The notes beneath the pieces are model-generated. The model did no database searches. It was given only the letters and a program-made list of their open reading frames with translations, and was not told the DNA's origin. A stretch of 55,768 nt of DNA from Phycisphaerae bacterium. Lineage in GTDB: Bacteria; Planctomycetota; Phycisphaerae; UBA1845. A program made the position numbers and the translations under genes. Below, piece after piece: positions 26,305-35,002 of this stretch; the stretch's first letter is position 1; each line of letters starts with the position of its first letter. The DNA is taken from contig JAJDDV010000150.1 in the NCBI GenBank assembly GCA_029260135.1, positions 1 through 55,768 of the forward strand, read 5' to 3'.

Positions 26305-27330
26305 ATGAGCGTACCGGATGCAAAGGCGTATCGCGATGCGGCGGCGGCCATGGCGAAATGGCGGCGCCCGCTATTGATCTCGCACGCCAAACCGGACGGC
26401 GACGCGCTCGGGTCGCTCGTGGCCATGCAATCGCTGCTCCGTTCGGGCGGCGCGGCGCCGGTGGCACTGCTGTTCGATGCCATTCCCGATCGATACGCCT
26501 TGTTTCAACAATACCCCGCCATGCCGATCTGGGAGTCGGACGTTCATGCGTCCGATCTCGCCGCGTGCGACGGCGTCATCGCCCTTGACACCTGCACCTA
26601 CTCCCAGCTCGATCCGATCGCCGAGTGGCTTCGGGCCACCGACCTTCCCAAGTTCGCCATCGATCATCACATCACGCGCGACGATCTGGCGGATCACTAC
26701 CTCATTGACGAAACAGCCGCGGCCACCTGCCTGATTCTGCACGACTGGGCACGGGTGATGGGCTGGCCGATCGACGGCGACGCTGCCGCAGCCATGTTTA
26801 TAGGCATTGCCATGGACACGGGGTGGTTCGTACACAGTAACACCGACCAGCGTGTGTTGTCGGCTTCCGCCGATCTGATCGACCGGGGCGCACTTCCGCA
26901 CGAACTGCACCAGCAGTTGTACCAGCGCGAGACGCCCGCCCGCGTGCGGCTCCTCGGTGCGGCGTTGCAGGCGATGGAGCTGCTTGCCGACCATCGGCTC
27001 GCTGTGATGGTCTTGTCTTTGGACGCTATCACCCAAGCGGGTGCAACGCCTGCGGATACGGAAGACATCGTCAACGAACCGTTGCGTATCGGTTCGGTCG
27101 TTGCGTCGGTACTGCTTGTCGAGAGTGAGCGTGGACTGATCCGCGCGAGCTTCCGCAGTAAGCCTCCCACAACGGGGGACGGTGATGGCGCGGACCTCGA
27201 TGTCGCCGAAGTGGCCCGCGCGTTCGGCGGCGGCGGTCACAAGCGCGCCGCCGGTGCGAGAATCGCTGGAACGCTGGATGAGGTGCGGGCGAGTGTTGTC
27301 GAGACTCTAGTGAATGTGTTGTCCGTGTGA
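26305..27330 (+). CDS. nrnA: DHH phosphoesterase, oligoribonuclease / pAp phosphatase-like
   Basis: 341 residues. DHH-domain metal motifs: ISHAKPDGDALGS (residues 27-39), ALDTC and IDHHIT, the DHH signature itself. The DHHA1 domain at the C-terminus contains VARAFGGGGHKRAAG. This is the NrnA family, which degrades very short RNA oligonucleotides (nanoRNA) and, in many bacteria, hydrolyses 3'-phosphoadenosine 5'-phosphate. It acts in the cytoplasm with Mn2+. Placed 32 bases after ribF; the ribF/nrnA pair is widely conserved in rbfA-truB-type loci. Confidence 0.9.
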   Translation: MSVPDAKAYRDAAAAMAKWRRPLLISHAKPDGDALGSLVAMQSLLRSGGAAPVALLFDAIPDRYALFQQYPAMPIWESDVHASDLAACDGVIALDTCTYSQLDPIAEWLRATDLPKFAIDHHITRDDLADHYLIDETAAATCLILHDWARVMGWPIDGDAAAAMFIGIAMDTGWFVHSNTDQRVLSASADLIDRGALPHELHQQLYQRETPARVRLLGAALQAMELLADHRLAVMVLSLDAITQAGATPADTEDIVNEPLRIGSVVASVLLVESERGLIRASFRSKPPTTGDGDGADLDVAEVARAFGGGGHKRAAGARIAGTLDEVRASVVETLVNVLSV

Positions 27331-27360
27331 GTCTGATCTGCCATCGCGTTGAGGCCTGTC

Positions 27361-27783
27361 ATGTTGCGAATGAGACGATGCGTGTTCGCCTGGGTCATCC
27401 TCAGCATGGCCGGTTGCGCATCCACGCAAACTCCATCGACCGTCGACACGCAGCAGCCCGCGTTATCCCGGCCGGATAGCGGACAGTACTTCGTCTTCTT
27501 CTATCGCCCCGGGCCCGCGTGGGTCGAGGGCAAGAGCGTCAAGCAGCAACCCATCGCGCTTCACGCGCTCTACATGGACAAGCTGAAGCGCCGGGGAATC
27601 CTCAAAGTTGGCGGTCCCCTCAAAGACGACGCCGGCGCATTCGGCATCCTCGAATGCGAAGACCTGGATACCGCCGAGCGGCTGATTCAAGAGGACCCCG
27701 CCATTCGCAATCGGATTATGGTGGGCGAGGTCCATCCCTGGTTCCCGGCGGTGGCTGGATGCGTCGAGAAGCGAGGCTGGTGA
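27361..27783 (+). CDS. Lipoprotein with YciI-like domain
   Basis: 140 residues from ATG 27361, preceded by GAGG. Residues 1-18 are an export signal ending SMAGC, a near-lipobox with Cys18, so it is likely lipid-anchored. Residues 45-135 match the YciI-related alpha-beta fold (QYFVFFYRPGPAWVEG, LHALYMDKLKRRGILKVGGPL, ECEDLDTAERLIQEDPAI, GEVHPWFP). YciI proteins are small dimeric ferredoxin-like folds with a conserved His-Asp pair and unknown chemistry. An exported YciI-like protein is less usual. It follows nrnA by about 30 bases and may be in the same operon. Confidence 0.72.
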   Translation: MLRMRRCVFAWVILSMAGCASTQTPSTVDTQQPALSRPDSGQYFVFFYRPGPAWVEGKSVKQQPIALHALYMDKLKRRGILKVGGPLKDDAGAFGILECEDLDTAERLIQEDPAIRNRIMVGEVHPWFPAVAGCVEKRGW

Positions 27784-27808
27784 CGGTCGGAATCCGGACC
27801 CTGTTGAA

Positions 27809-30163
27809 TCACGAACCGGGCATTCGATCCTTCGCCGCCGTCGCTTCTTGAATCGCCCGTTCCGCCATTCGATGATACGGGTCGATGGTGAGAACGACTT
27901 GGAACTGCTCAACGGCCTCGTCGAATCGGCCGAGTTCCGTCAGCGCGCGTCCGAAGTTCATCAGCGTGGGAATGTCATCGGACCGATGGGTCAGCGATGT
28001 CTGGAACGCCTCGGCCGCAGCCTCGAACCGACCCACTCGCGCCAGCGCCGTACCGAGGTTGTAGTGGATGGCCGCGTCATCCGGTTCGATTCGTCGTGCC
28101 GTTTCAAACGCCGCAATGGCCTCGTCGTACCGCTCGAGGGTGGCCAGCGCGGCACCGAGATTGCGGTGGAGCGTTGCGTTATCGGGATGAACCTCGATAC
28201 CCGCCGCAAAGACCTCGGCGGCTTCAGGCATTCTTCGCTGACTGAAATAGATGCCACCAAGTTTCTGAAGGGCGGAAAGGTGAAAGGGATCACACCGCAA
28301 CGTCTCGCGATACTCGGCGATCGCATCGTTCGAGAGCCCCTGCCGCCATAGCACCCCGGCAAGGTTGTAATGCCCCGTCGCATAATCCGGCCACTGTTCA
28401 AGGAGCGTCCGGAATTCGCCGGCCGCCTCCACCTCACGATCATGAAGACTCAGCGCGTTGGCGAGGTTCAGTCGAGCCGCCATCAGATCCGGTTGAAGAC
28501 GTGACGCCTCTCGGAACTCGGTGACGGCCTCATCGTGCTTGTCCAACGCACTTAATGCGTTGCCGAGGCCGAGGTGGGCGGCGGCGTGACGCGGCTTCAG
28601 CGCGATCACCTTCCGAAACGCCGTCTCCGCTCCGGTCCAATCCTCGAGGACGGTCAGCGCCGTTCCGAGATTGAACGCCGCACTTCCATTGTTGCCATCG
28701 AGCTGGGTCGCACTGCGGAACAATTCGACGGACTTTTCGATCCGACCGATCGCGAACAACGCCGTACCCAGGCTGTCGTGCGCTCGAGCATTGCCCGGTC
28801 GCTTTGTGAGCACATCCTCCCACATTCCGAGTTCACTGTGGTAGACATTGTTGCGGCGCACCACGCCGAGCCCCAGTGTTCCCGCCACGGTCAGAAGGAG
28901 TGCCAGGAAGCAGCCTCGCCGCGCGACACCCGAGAAACAGAGACGACAGGCGATCTGTCGAGCGAGAGAGACTCCTCCGATGACGATGAGCGACAGAACG
29001 GCGGCAAGCGGCAGGTACATTCGATGCTCGAACGCGGGATCGCTGATGGGAACGACGCTGGACGTTGGGGCCAAGAGCAGGAAGAACGAGACTCCGACGG
29101 CCGCCACTTCCGGCCGGCGTCGAATCGCCAGGATCAGGGCGACCAACGCAGCAGTAACAATCGCACCGGCGGCGACTACAGACGCCGCGTCCCCGGCGAT
29201 CGGCCAGCCGTAATCCAGGCAAAGCGGGAAGGGCCAAAAGGACAGCCGCAGGTAATAGACGATGACGCCCAACTGCGTCAGCGCATACGCAACGGGAGAA
29301 ATGCCCTTGAAACCGAATCCGACGTTGGCTCCCTCGTTGGAGGGATCGAGCACGCCCGACGCGACGCCACTCATCCACAAGACTCCCCATGTCAGCGCGA
29401 GACCCACGTACAGACCCCGGCGTTGGCGCAGTGCGCACTTCAGCGAGCGCGCGAACAGAGCATGATCGAACAGCAAGACGAGAAACGGTGCCGTGACCAT
29501 GACGCCTTTGCAGCCCATCCCCATGGCGCAGAACACCACCGCGGGAAGGCTCCACCATCCGCTGCGGCGCGGTGATTCGGCGCCGCGCACGGTGCAGTAC
29601 AGCGTAAGAAGACAGAACAAACCCATCAGCGACTCGCTACGCTGTACGATGTACGTAACGCTCTGTGTCTGAAGAGGATGGACGAGCCAGATCACCGCCA
29701 CCGTAAACGCCAGCCACGAACTCGAGTCGGCGAAACGCGGTCGAAGTCCTTCACAGAGAAGGACCCGACGAACCAAGCCCAGCAGCACAAGCGATGCCAA
29801 CACATGGACGACCATGTTGAACGCGTGGTAGCTCCAGGGTTCCAGCTCTGAAACGGCGAAGTTGAGCGCGAGCGTGGCGTCGAGAACGGGACGCCTTCCG
29901 GATAGCAGGTGATCCGGCGGCGACAGCTGTCGAATCCGCGCGTTGTGAAGAATGTGGCTGTTGTCGTCCAGAAGGAACACGCCGTCGAGGCTGTTCCAGT
30001 ACACGGCGAAACCAATGACGACAAGAAGAAGCGGAAGCCAACGGGAAGCACGCGGCGTGACGCCATCCGTATCTGCAACGCCCGCGCCCAGGTCCGCCGC
30101 CGGATCGACAGACGACCCGTCGGCATCGTCTTCGGGCAGCGTTGGTTCGCTGGTGGTGTTCAT
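27809..30163 (-). CDS. TMTC-like membrane protein with C-terminal TPR array
   Basis: 784 residues. Residues 1-40 are polar. From 43 to about 430 there are around ten hydrophobic segments, with a lumenal-type motif YWNSLDGVFLLDDNSHIL after the first and VHPLQTQSVTYIVQRSE, both characteristic of the TMTC/DUF1736-type GT-C fold related to O-mannosyltransferases. From about residue 455 to the end come about nine TPRs (e.g. NARAHDSLGTALFAIGRIEK, NAALHRNLGAAL-like units). Eukaryotic TMTC proteins O-mannosylate cadherins; bacterial relatives are uncharacterised. I infer a membrane glycosyltransferase acting on exported proteins, with moderate doubt. Convergent with the YciI lipoprotein. Confidence 0.75.
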   Translation of the reverse strand: MNTTSEPTLPEDDADGSSVDPAADLGAGVADTDGVTPRASRWLPLLLVVIGFAVYWNSLDGVFLLDDNSHILHNARIRQLSPPDHLLSGRRPVLDATLALNFAVSELEPWSYHAFNMVVHVLASLVLLGLVRRVLLCEGLRPRFADSSSWLAFTVAVIWLVHPLQTQSVTYIVQRSESLMGLFCLLTLYCTVRGAESPRRSGWWSLPAVVFCAMGMGCKGVMVTAPFLVLLFDHALFARSLKCALRQRRGLYVGLALTWGVLWMSGVASGVLDPSNEGANVGFGFKGISPVAYALTQLGVIVYYLRLSFWPFPLCLDYGWPIAGDAASVVAAGAIVTAALVALILAIRRRPEVAAVGVSFFLLLAPTSSVVPISDPAFEHRMYLPLAAVLSLIVIGGVSLARQIACRLCFSGVARRGCFLALLLTVAGTLGLGVVRRNNVYHSELGMWEDVLTKRPGNARAHDSLGTALFAIGRIEKSVELFRSATQLDGNNGSAAFNLGTALTVLEDWTGAETAFRKVIALKPRHAAAHLGLGNALSALDKHDEAVTEFREASRLQPDLMAARLNLANALSLHDREVEAAGEFRTLLEQWPDYATGHYNLAGVLWRQGLSNDAIAEYRETLRCDPFHLSALQKLGGIYFSQRRMPEAAEVFAAGIEVHPDNATLHRNLGAALATLERYDEAIAAFETARRIEPDDAAIHYNLGTALARVGRFEAAAEAFQTSLTHRSDDIPTLMNFGRALTELGRFDEAVEQFQVVLTIDPYHRMAERAIQEATAAKDRMPGS

Positions 30164-30333
30164 TTGTCGTGCCGAAGCGCCGTTGACTCAACAACCGAAA
30201 GGAAGGGTTATAAGTTCCGGCTGGGATTGCAGCAAGCCGGGATAAGGCCGCCGTGCGGACCGCATGAGAGACTTCCAGGCAATTCGTCGAGCATCACCGG
30301 TCGACAATACCGACGCGTAGCGCCCGTCTCTTC

Positions 30334-31365
30334 CTAGGATTCGAAAGCTGGCGTCAGCCCTTCCCCCCACCCCTGAGCGCGAACAGCTTCAGTGATGCGC
30401 TCCGCCATCTCGACCGCAGCCACGCCGTCTTCCGCGCTGACGGCGGCGGCGCTGTCGCTTTGAATGGAGTCGCGAAAGGCCTCGATCTCCGCGGTCAGCG
30501 GTTCGCGATCATCCACCTCGAGCGGTTCGATCTTCACCATCGACCCGAAGTCCAGACCGGCCATCTGCGACAGGTCTTCGAAGTCGCGCTCTTTGGCCAT
30601 GCGGATCAGGTCGAGATTATCAGCCAGCTGGATGGCTACGCCCGACTTCTTCTGGTAGTCCATCGAGAGATAGCCCGTCGGCGCGAACACCCGGATCTTC
30701 CGCTCGGTCTTCAGCGCCAGTCGCGATGCCGTCAGGTTTGCCACGGTTCCGCCCTTGAAATGAATGCGTGCATTGGCGACGTCTTCGCAATGGCTCAGCA
30801 CGTTCACGCCGGCGGCGTCGATGGTGTACTCGCGTTGCCGAACGAGGTGCAGCACGATGTCGATATCGTGGATCATCATGTCGAACACGACGCCGATGTC
30901 GGCGCTTCGGAAGGTAAACGGGCTGATGCGGTGCGTTTCGATGAATCTCGGTGTGACGTCCATGCGCAGCATGGCCTGAACGACGGGGTTGAACCGCTCG
31001 GAATGACCCACTTGCAGCAAGCGCTTGTGCTTGAGCGAGGCGTCGAGGAGTTGTCGGGCCGTGGCGGCGTCAGGAGCGAGCGGTTTTTCGACCAGCACAT
31101 GGACGCCGCGCTCCATCAACGGGATGGCCACCTCCGCGTGATACACGGTGGGGACGGCGACGGTGGCGGCGTCGATGTCCGTGGTCAAGTCGGCGATGTT
31201 CGCAAACGCGGTGCCCCCGTGTTTGTCGGTGATGGTGCGTGCCCGGTCGAGATCCTTGTCGACGACAGCCACCAGTTCATAGCCGTCCAGCTCACTGTAG
31301 ATGCGGGCGTGATGACGCCCCATGTGTCCGACGCCGACGACGGCGGCACGTAACGGTCGGGTCAT
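30334..31365 (-). CDS. Gfo/Idh/MocA family oxidoreductase next to lpxA (GnnA-like?)
   Basis: 343 residues. Rossmann N-terminus AAVVGVGHMGRHHARIY, the EKPLAPD signature, GHSERFNPVV, and MIHDIDIVLHLV in the substrate domain. NAD(P)-dependent oxidoreductases of this type that lie beside lpxA include GnnA, which oxidises the 3-OH of UDP-GlcNAc before transamination by GnnB to give a 3-amino sugar for lipid A. Position (15 bases after lpxA, same strand) makes that role plausible, but no GnnB aminotransferase is in the window, so the substrate remains inferred. Probably the last gene of the lipid A group. Confidence 0.8.
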   Translation of the reverse strand: MTRPLRAAVVGVGHMGRHHARIYSELDGYELVAVVDKDLDRARTITDKHGGTAFANIADLTTDIDAATVAVPTVYHAEVAIPLMERGVHVLVEKPLAPDAATARQLLDASLKHKRLLQVGHSERFNPVVQAMLRMDVTPRFIETHRISPFTFRSADIGVVFDMMIHDIDIVLHLVRQREYTIDAAGVNVLSHCEDVANARIHFKGGTVANLTASRLALKTERKIRVFAPTGYLSMDYQKKSGVAIQLADNLDLIRMAKERDFEDLSQMAGLDFGSMVKIEPLEVDDREPLTAEIEAFRDSIQSDSAAAVSAEDGVAAVEMAERITEAVRAQGWGEGLTPAFES

Positions 31366-31380
31366 GGCGATGGGCCTCTG

Positions 31381-32463
31381 TTACTTGTTGTTGGAAACGA
31401 ATGTCGCGGTGACGGTCTTGTCCGCATCAAGAAGGATCGTCAATGGGTTGGTGGCGCTCGTCAGGCTTCCGTTCCAACCGCCGAACGTCCAGCCCTGTTC
31501 GGGATTGGCCGTGAGTGTCATGGTGTCGACATTCGCCGCTGCGTCGCGACCCGCGACACGCTCTACCGATCCTTGCCCGACGATGTTCACGGTCAACGCG
31601 CGGGGTCTCTGGAGTCGCCAGGATGCGCGGTGGACCGGATCCGCCCGCAGTGACTCGAGATAGCGCCCGTGACGACCGTGCGCGAACGACCGCATGAGAA
31701 ACTCGCAGAGATACTCCGCGTGCGGGTTCAATGGCTTGGTGTCGAGGATGGCCTGCACACGCTCGCGAATCCCGGTTCCGCTCAAGCGAGCGCGCCGCGA
31801 GAAGAGCTTCATGTAGACCTCTTTGAGCGAGCCGATATCTTCGTGGCTATAGCCACTTCGTTGCAGACCGACGCCGTTGACCATGCGGACCTCCGTGCGG
31901 CTGCCGCGGGCCGCGACGACCACCATAAACGGCGGTACGTCCGACGACACGCGTGTCATCCCACCGATGAATGAATGCTTGCCGACGGTGACGAAGTGGT
32001 GGACCGCACAGTGTCCACCCATGTTGACGTTGTCCTCGACGTGAACATGCCCTGCGAACTGCGCGTAGTTCGCGATCACGCAGTTGTCGCCGAGGTGGCA
32101 GTCGTGGGCGATGTGCACACCCACCAGAAGTAAGTTGCCACTTCCGATTCGTGTCACGCCGCCGCCATTGGCCGTGCCGGGATGCGCGGTGACCATCTCC
32201 CGGAAGACATTGCGATCGCCGATCTCCAACGTCGTCTTCTCGCCGCCGAACTTGATGTCCTGAGGTGGCATTCCCAGCACCGCCTGCGGAAACACCTCGC
32301 AGCGCCGTCCCAGCGTCGTGTTTCCCTCGACCGCGGCGTGATGATGGAGCTTGCAGCCGTCGCCCAACGTCACATTCGGACCGACAAAGCACATGGGACC
32401 GATTTCCACATCGCTGCCGATTCGGGCTTGGGGGCTGACCACACTGGTGGGGTGAATGCTCAA
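31381..32463 (-). CDS. lpxA: UDP-GlcNAc acyltransferase LpxA with fused C-terminal InlB-type repeat
   Basis: 360 residues, about 95 longer than usual LpxA. Residues 1-200 are the left-handed beta-helix of hexapeptide repeats (IGSDVEIGPMCFVGPNVTLGDGC); the catalytic region reads HIAHDC and GGHCAVHHF, including the conserved His of LpxA. The helical C-terminus (SLKEVYMKLFSRR, EYLCEFLMRSFAHG) runs to about residue 285. Residues 288-357 add a divergent InlB B-repeat-like domain: LTVNIVGQGSVERVAG, LTANPEQGWTFGGWNGSL, NPLTILLDADKTVTATF. That repeat normally occurs in exported surface proteins. LpxA starts lipid A synthesis in the cytoplasm. Whether the tail is translated, cleaved or tolerated is unknown. 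It lies 27 bases after lpxC-fabZ. Confidence 0.92.
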   Translation of the reverse strand: MSIHPTSVVSPQARIGSDVEIGPMCFVGPNVTLGDGCKLHHHAAVEGNTTLGRRCEVFPQAVLGMPPQDIKFGGEKTTLEIGDRNVFREMVTAHPGTANGGGVTRIGSGNLLLVGVHIAHDCHLGDNCVIANYAQFAGHVHVEDNVNMGGHCAVHHFVTVGKHSFIGGMTRVSSDVPPFMVVVAARGSRTEVRMVNGVGLQRSGYSHEDIGSLKEVYMKLFSRRARLSGTGIRERVQAILDTKPLNPHAEYLCEFLMRSFAHGRHGRYLESLRADPVHRASWRLQRPRALTVNIVGQGSVERVAGRDAAANVDTMTLTANPEQGWTFGGWNGSLTSATNPLTILLDADKTVTATFVSNNK

Positions 32464-32490
32464 AATAACTACCTTGATCGACCCGTGATC

Positions 32491-33810
32491 TTAGCGAGAC
32501 TCCGCATCGGTAAGAATGAACTTGATCTCCGCCTCCGCCACCAGTTCCGACCCGACGCGCGCCCAGCCCTTCACGTGCCCACTGCTGGAACGCACGCGAA
32601 TGGTCTGGGCCTCCAATTCCAGTTGATCGCCCGGACGAACCGCGCGACGGAACTTGGCTTTGTCGATACTCAACAGAACGGCCACTTTGCCCTTGTGCTC
32701 CAGTTCCTGACTGAGTAGCACACCACCGATCTGTGCCAGCGCTTCGATCACCAGAACGCCCGGCATGATCGGATCGCCGGGGTAGTGACCCTGGAAAAAC
32801 GGCTCGTTAACGGTCACATTCTTGATACCCACGACGCGCCGCGTACCTTCGATCTCGACGATTCTGTCGATCATCAGAAACGGGTATCGATGAGGAAGGA
32901 TACGCTGAACGCGGTGAATGTCGAGCACCGGGCTTTGTGTGCGCTGCGATTCTCGCCGCCGCGCGTCCAACCGTCCGCGCAGCTCCCGCGCAAGCTCGTG
33001 ATTGAGAGAGTGCCCGCTCTTTCTCGCAATGACACGCCCAACAAGCCGCTGACCCGTCAGCGTCAGGTCGCCGATGAGGTCGAGGATTTTGTGGCGAACA
33101 CATTCATCCGGAAAGCGAAACGGGTTGTCAATCGGTCCTTCGGGACCGATAACCAGAATCTCCTGATAGCTCAGGTGTTGACCCCACCCGGCCGCCTGGA
33201 GCTGCTGGACCTCCTTCTCCAACACGAAGGTTCGTGCGGGTGCGATGTTGGCCTCGAAACTCTCCGGCGTCACCGAGACACGATAGGACTGCCGATCGAT
33301 CGGCGTATCCGGTCCGTAGTCGAGATCGTAGATGACATCCAGCGTGTCCGAGGTCGGATCGAGTGGCGGCAAGGCGACAAGTTCCGAATCGCCCTCGGCC
33401 ACGCGCACCACCTCATCAATCACGAAGGACTCACGCGTTGCCTCTTGAGCCTCGATCCCGGACGCACGCATCGCCTGGACGAACGGAAGACAGCTCCCGT
33501 CCATCGCGGGGACCTCGCCACCCGTCACCTCGATTTGCAGATTGTCGAGCCCCAGACCCGTGCAAGCCGCCAGGCAGTGTTCGACCGTTTCGACCGCCAC
33601 GGTGCCGTTGCGAAGGGACGTGCGTCGCGCGCGCTTCGAAACGTTTTCGACACGGGCTGCGATGCGCGCAGGAACGCTCTGATCGGTGCGCACGAACCAG
33701 ATGCCGCTGTGAGGCTCGCCGGGGCGCACGCGCATCGTGGCCGGCTCACCCGTGAAGAGACCTCGCCCCTCGAAGGTGACCTCCTGTCCGATTGTCTGCT
33801 GATGGCTCAC
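32491..33810 (-). CDS. Fused LpxC deacetylase / FabZ-type dehydratase
   Basis: 439 residues from GTG 33810 (VSHQQTIG), preceded by GGGAA; longer readings to 33897 look non-coding. Residues 1-285 are LpxC, the zinc UDP-3-O-acyl-GlcNAc deacetylase: TVEHCLAACTGLGLDN, PAMDGSCLPF, FPDECVRHKILDLIGD and GHSLNHELA include the zinc ligands and catalytic His. Residues 300-439 are FabZ, the 3-hydroxyacyl-ACP dehydratase: ILPHRYPFLMIDRI and FFQGHYPGDPIMPGVLVIE with its His and Glu. The fusion is known in Bacteroidetes and relatives. It links fatty acid elongation with the committed lipid A step. Same strand as lpxA, 27 bases upstream of it. Confidence 0.93.
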   Translation of the reverse strand: MSHQQTIGQEVTFEGRGLFTGEPATMRVRPGEPHSGIWFVRTDQSVPARIAARVENVSKRARRTSLRNGTVAVETVEHCLAACTGLGLDNLQIEVTGGEVPAMDGSCLPFVQAMRASGIEAQEATRESFVIDEVVRVAEGDSELVALPPLDPTSDTLDVIYDLDYGPDTPIDRQSYRVSVTPESFEANIAPARTFVLEKEVQQLQAAGWGQHLSYQEILVIGPEGPIDNPFRFPDECVRHKILDLIGDLTLTGQRLVGRVIARKSGHSLNHELARELRGRLDARRRESQRTQSPVLDIHRVQRILPHRYPFLMIDRIVEIEGTRRVVGIKNVTVNEPFFQGHYPGDPIMPGVLVIEALAQIGGVLLSQELEHKGKVAVLLSIDKAKFRRAVRPGDQLELEAQTIRVRSSSGHVKGWARVGSELVAEAEIKFILTDAESR

Positions 33811-34126
33811 GGCGTTCCCAATAGGTGCTCGATTCGTCGCGCGGTTCCACAGGCGCCCCCTGAGGCCCGAAGGCATCCCGGATCGACAGCTCAGCACCGC
33901 ACAAACTCAACCTAGATTATCTACGACCCAATCCCCGAATCAATATGATCCGGGATGTCTGCGGCGACTCAGTCCTCCGCCGCCAAGGCCATGCGGGCAA
34001 ATGGAAACCCGCAAGACCATTGATTACTCACCCGGAACCGCTTCCCAGGTTTGTAAGGACGACTTTCTGGCATGTCGGATGTGAGCGAGCAGCATTCGAC
34101 ACGGCCCCGTTGTCCGGAGAAATCTA

Positions 34127-34726
34127 CTACTTGTCGGACGATCGCCCCGGTGCGGTTGCCGCCTTGTGACTCGCGTTCAGCTTGGCCACGACCGCATCGG
34201 TGATGTCTACCTGCGGATGAAAATAGACCACCTTCTGCAGCATGATCTGCTGGCGCGCCTGTCCGGTCTTCGCCGGTGCCTCCTTGGGAAGCTGGTCGAC
34301 CGCCAGCACCAGTTCAACGCGCATTTCTTCGGCGACTTCGCGAACGGCCGCCTGAATGTCGTCGAAGATGGCCCGCAAAGAAACGGCGAGCCCTTGCTCG
34401 ATGAGCTGACCCTCGCTCTCCATGAACCACTGAAGTTCAGCCTCCTGCATCGCGAGTTGCTTGCGGCGTTCGTTGAATTCGCTCGTTCCCGGCTTGAGCT
34501 CCTCCTGTAGCGAGCGCCGAGTTCGGTCGACCTGCTCTTCCATCGCGATACGCTGCTCATTGAGCTGCGCCCGCTTCTGTTCAAACTGCGCCTCCAGCGC
34601 ACTCGTCTTGAGATAACGCTCCGACACGAGACCGACGTTCACGACGGCTACGCGCGTGGTTCCAATCGAATTCGTCTGCCCGGCTAAGGTCAAGGCCGAA
34701 GCCATCAAACAGGTAACTAATGCCAT
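34127..34726 (-). CDS. OmpH/Skp-family periplasmic chaperone
   Basis: 199 residues. Signal peptide 1-16 (MALVTCLMASALTLAG). Residues 25-45 (VAVVNVGLVSERYLK) are the Skp/OmpH strand, followed by a long coiled coil (residues 42-125: EAQFEQKRAQLNEQRIAMEEQ, RRKQLAMQEAELQWFMESEGQ) and the returning strand near residue 155 (QQIMLQKVVYFHPQVDITDAV). OmpH/Skp trimers hold unfolded outer-membrane proteins in the periplasm. It sits at the head of the lpxC-fabZ/lpxA group, where lpxD is often found between ompH and lpxC in other bacteria; here lpxD is absent and a 316-base gap to the LpxC start (33811-34126) holds no gene. Confidence 0.82.
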   Translation of the reverse strand: MALVTCLMASALTLAGQTNSIGTTRVAVVNVGLVSERYLKTSALEAQFEQKRAQLNEQRIAMEEQVDRTRRSLQEELKPGTSEFNERRKQLAMQEAELQWFMESEGQLIEQGLAVSLRAIFDDIQAAVREVAEEMRVELVLAVDQLPKEAPAKTGQARQQIMLQKVVYFHPQVDITDAVVAKLNASHKAATAPGRSSDK

Positions 34727-34924
34727 CTTGATTGCCTCACTATCTGGGAAGAGTCGACAAAGACGCCTCGATTCCTGCCCGGCACACCGGCAACGTCCGC
34801 CCGGCCGTCAAACGTCCGGCGGCGCTAACCCGCAGAATCGAGCGTACACCGCTTCACAACATGCCCATTGTCGCCGCACCCGGCCTGGGGACAACCCCGC
34901 GGCAAAGCTCTTGAGAACGGATCC

Positions 34925-34976
34925 CGGTTGTGGGTTGCAGATTGACGGTCGCCTGTCAATCTGCAACCCGTAACCG
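34925..34976. terminator. Long inverted repeat downstream of the FG-GAP gene
   Basis: Inner arms GGGTTGCAGATTGAC (34932-34946) and GTCAATCTGCAACCC (34955-34969) pair perfectly over 15 bp, with outer CGGTT (34925-34929) and AACCG (34972-34976) extending the stem past a GT/GT step. It lies just past the minus-strand stop at 35003 and ahead of the ompH promoter region. A strong factor-independent or processing hairpin is likely; no long T tract is present. Confidence 0.65.
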
Positions 34977-35002
34977 TCCAACGGGGCGGGCGGCGCCCAC
35001 GT

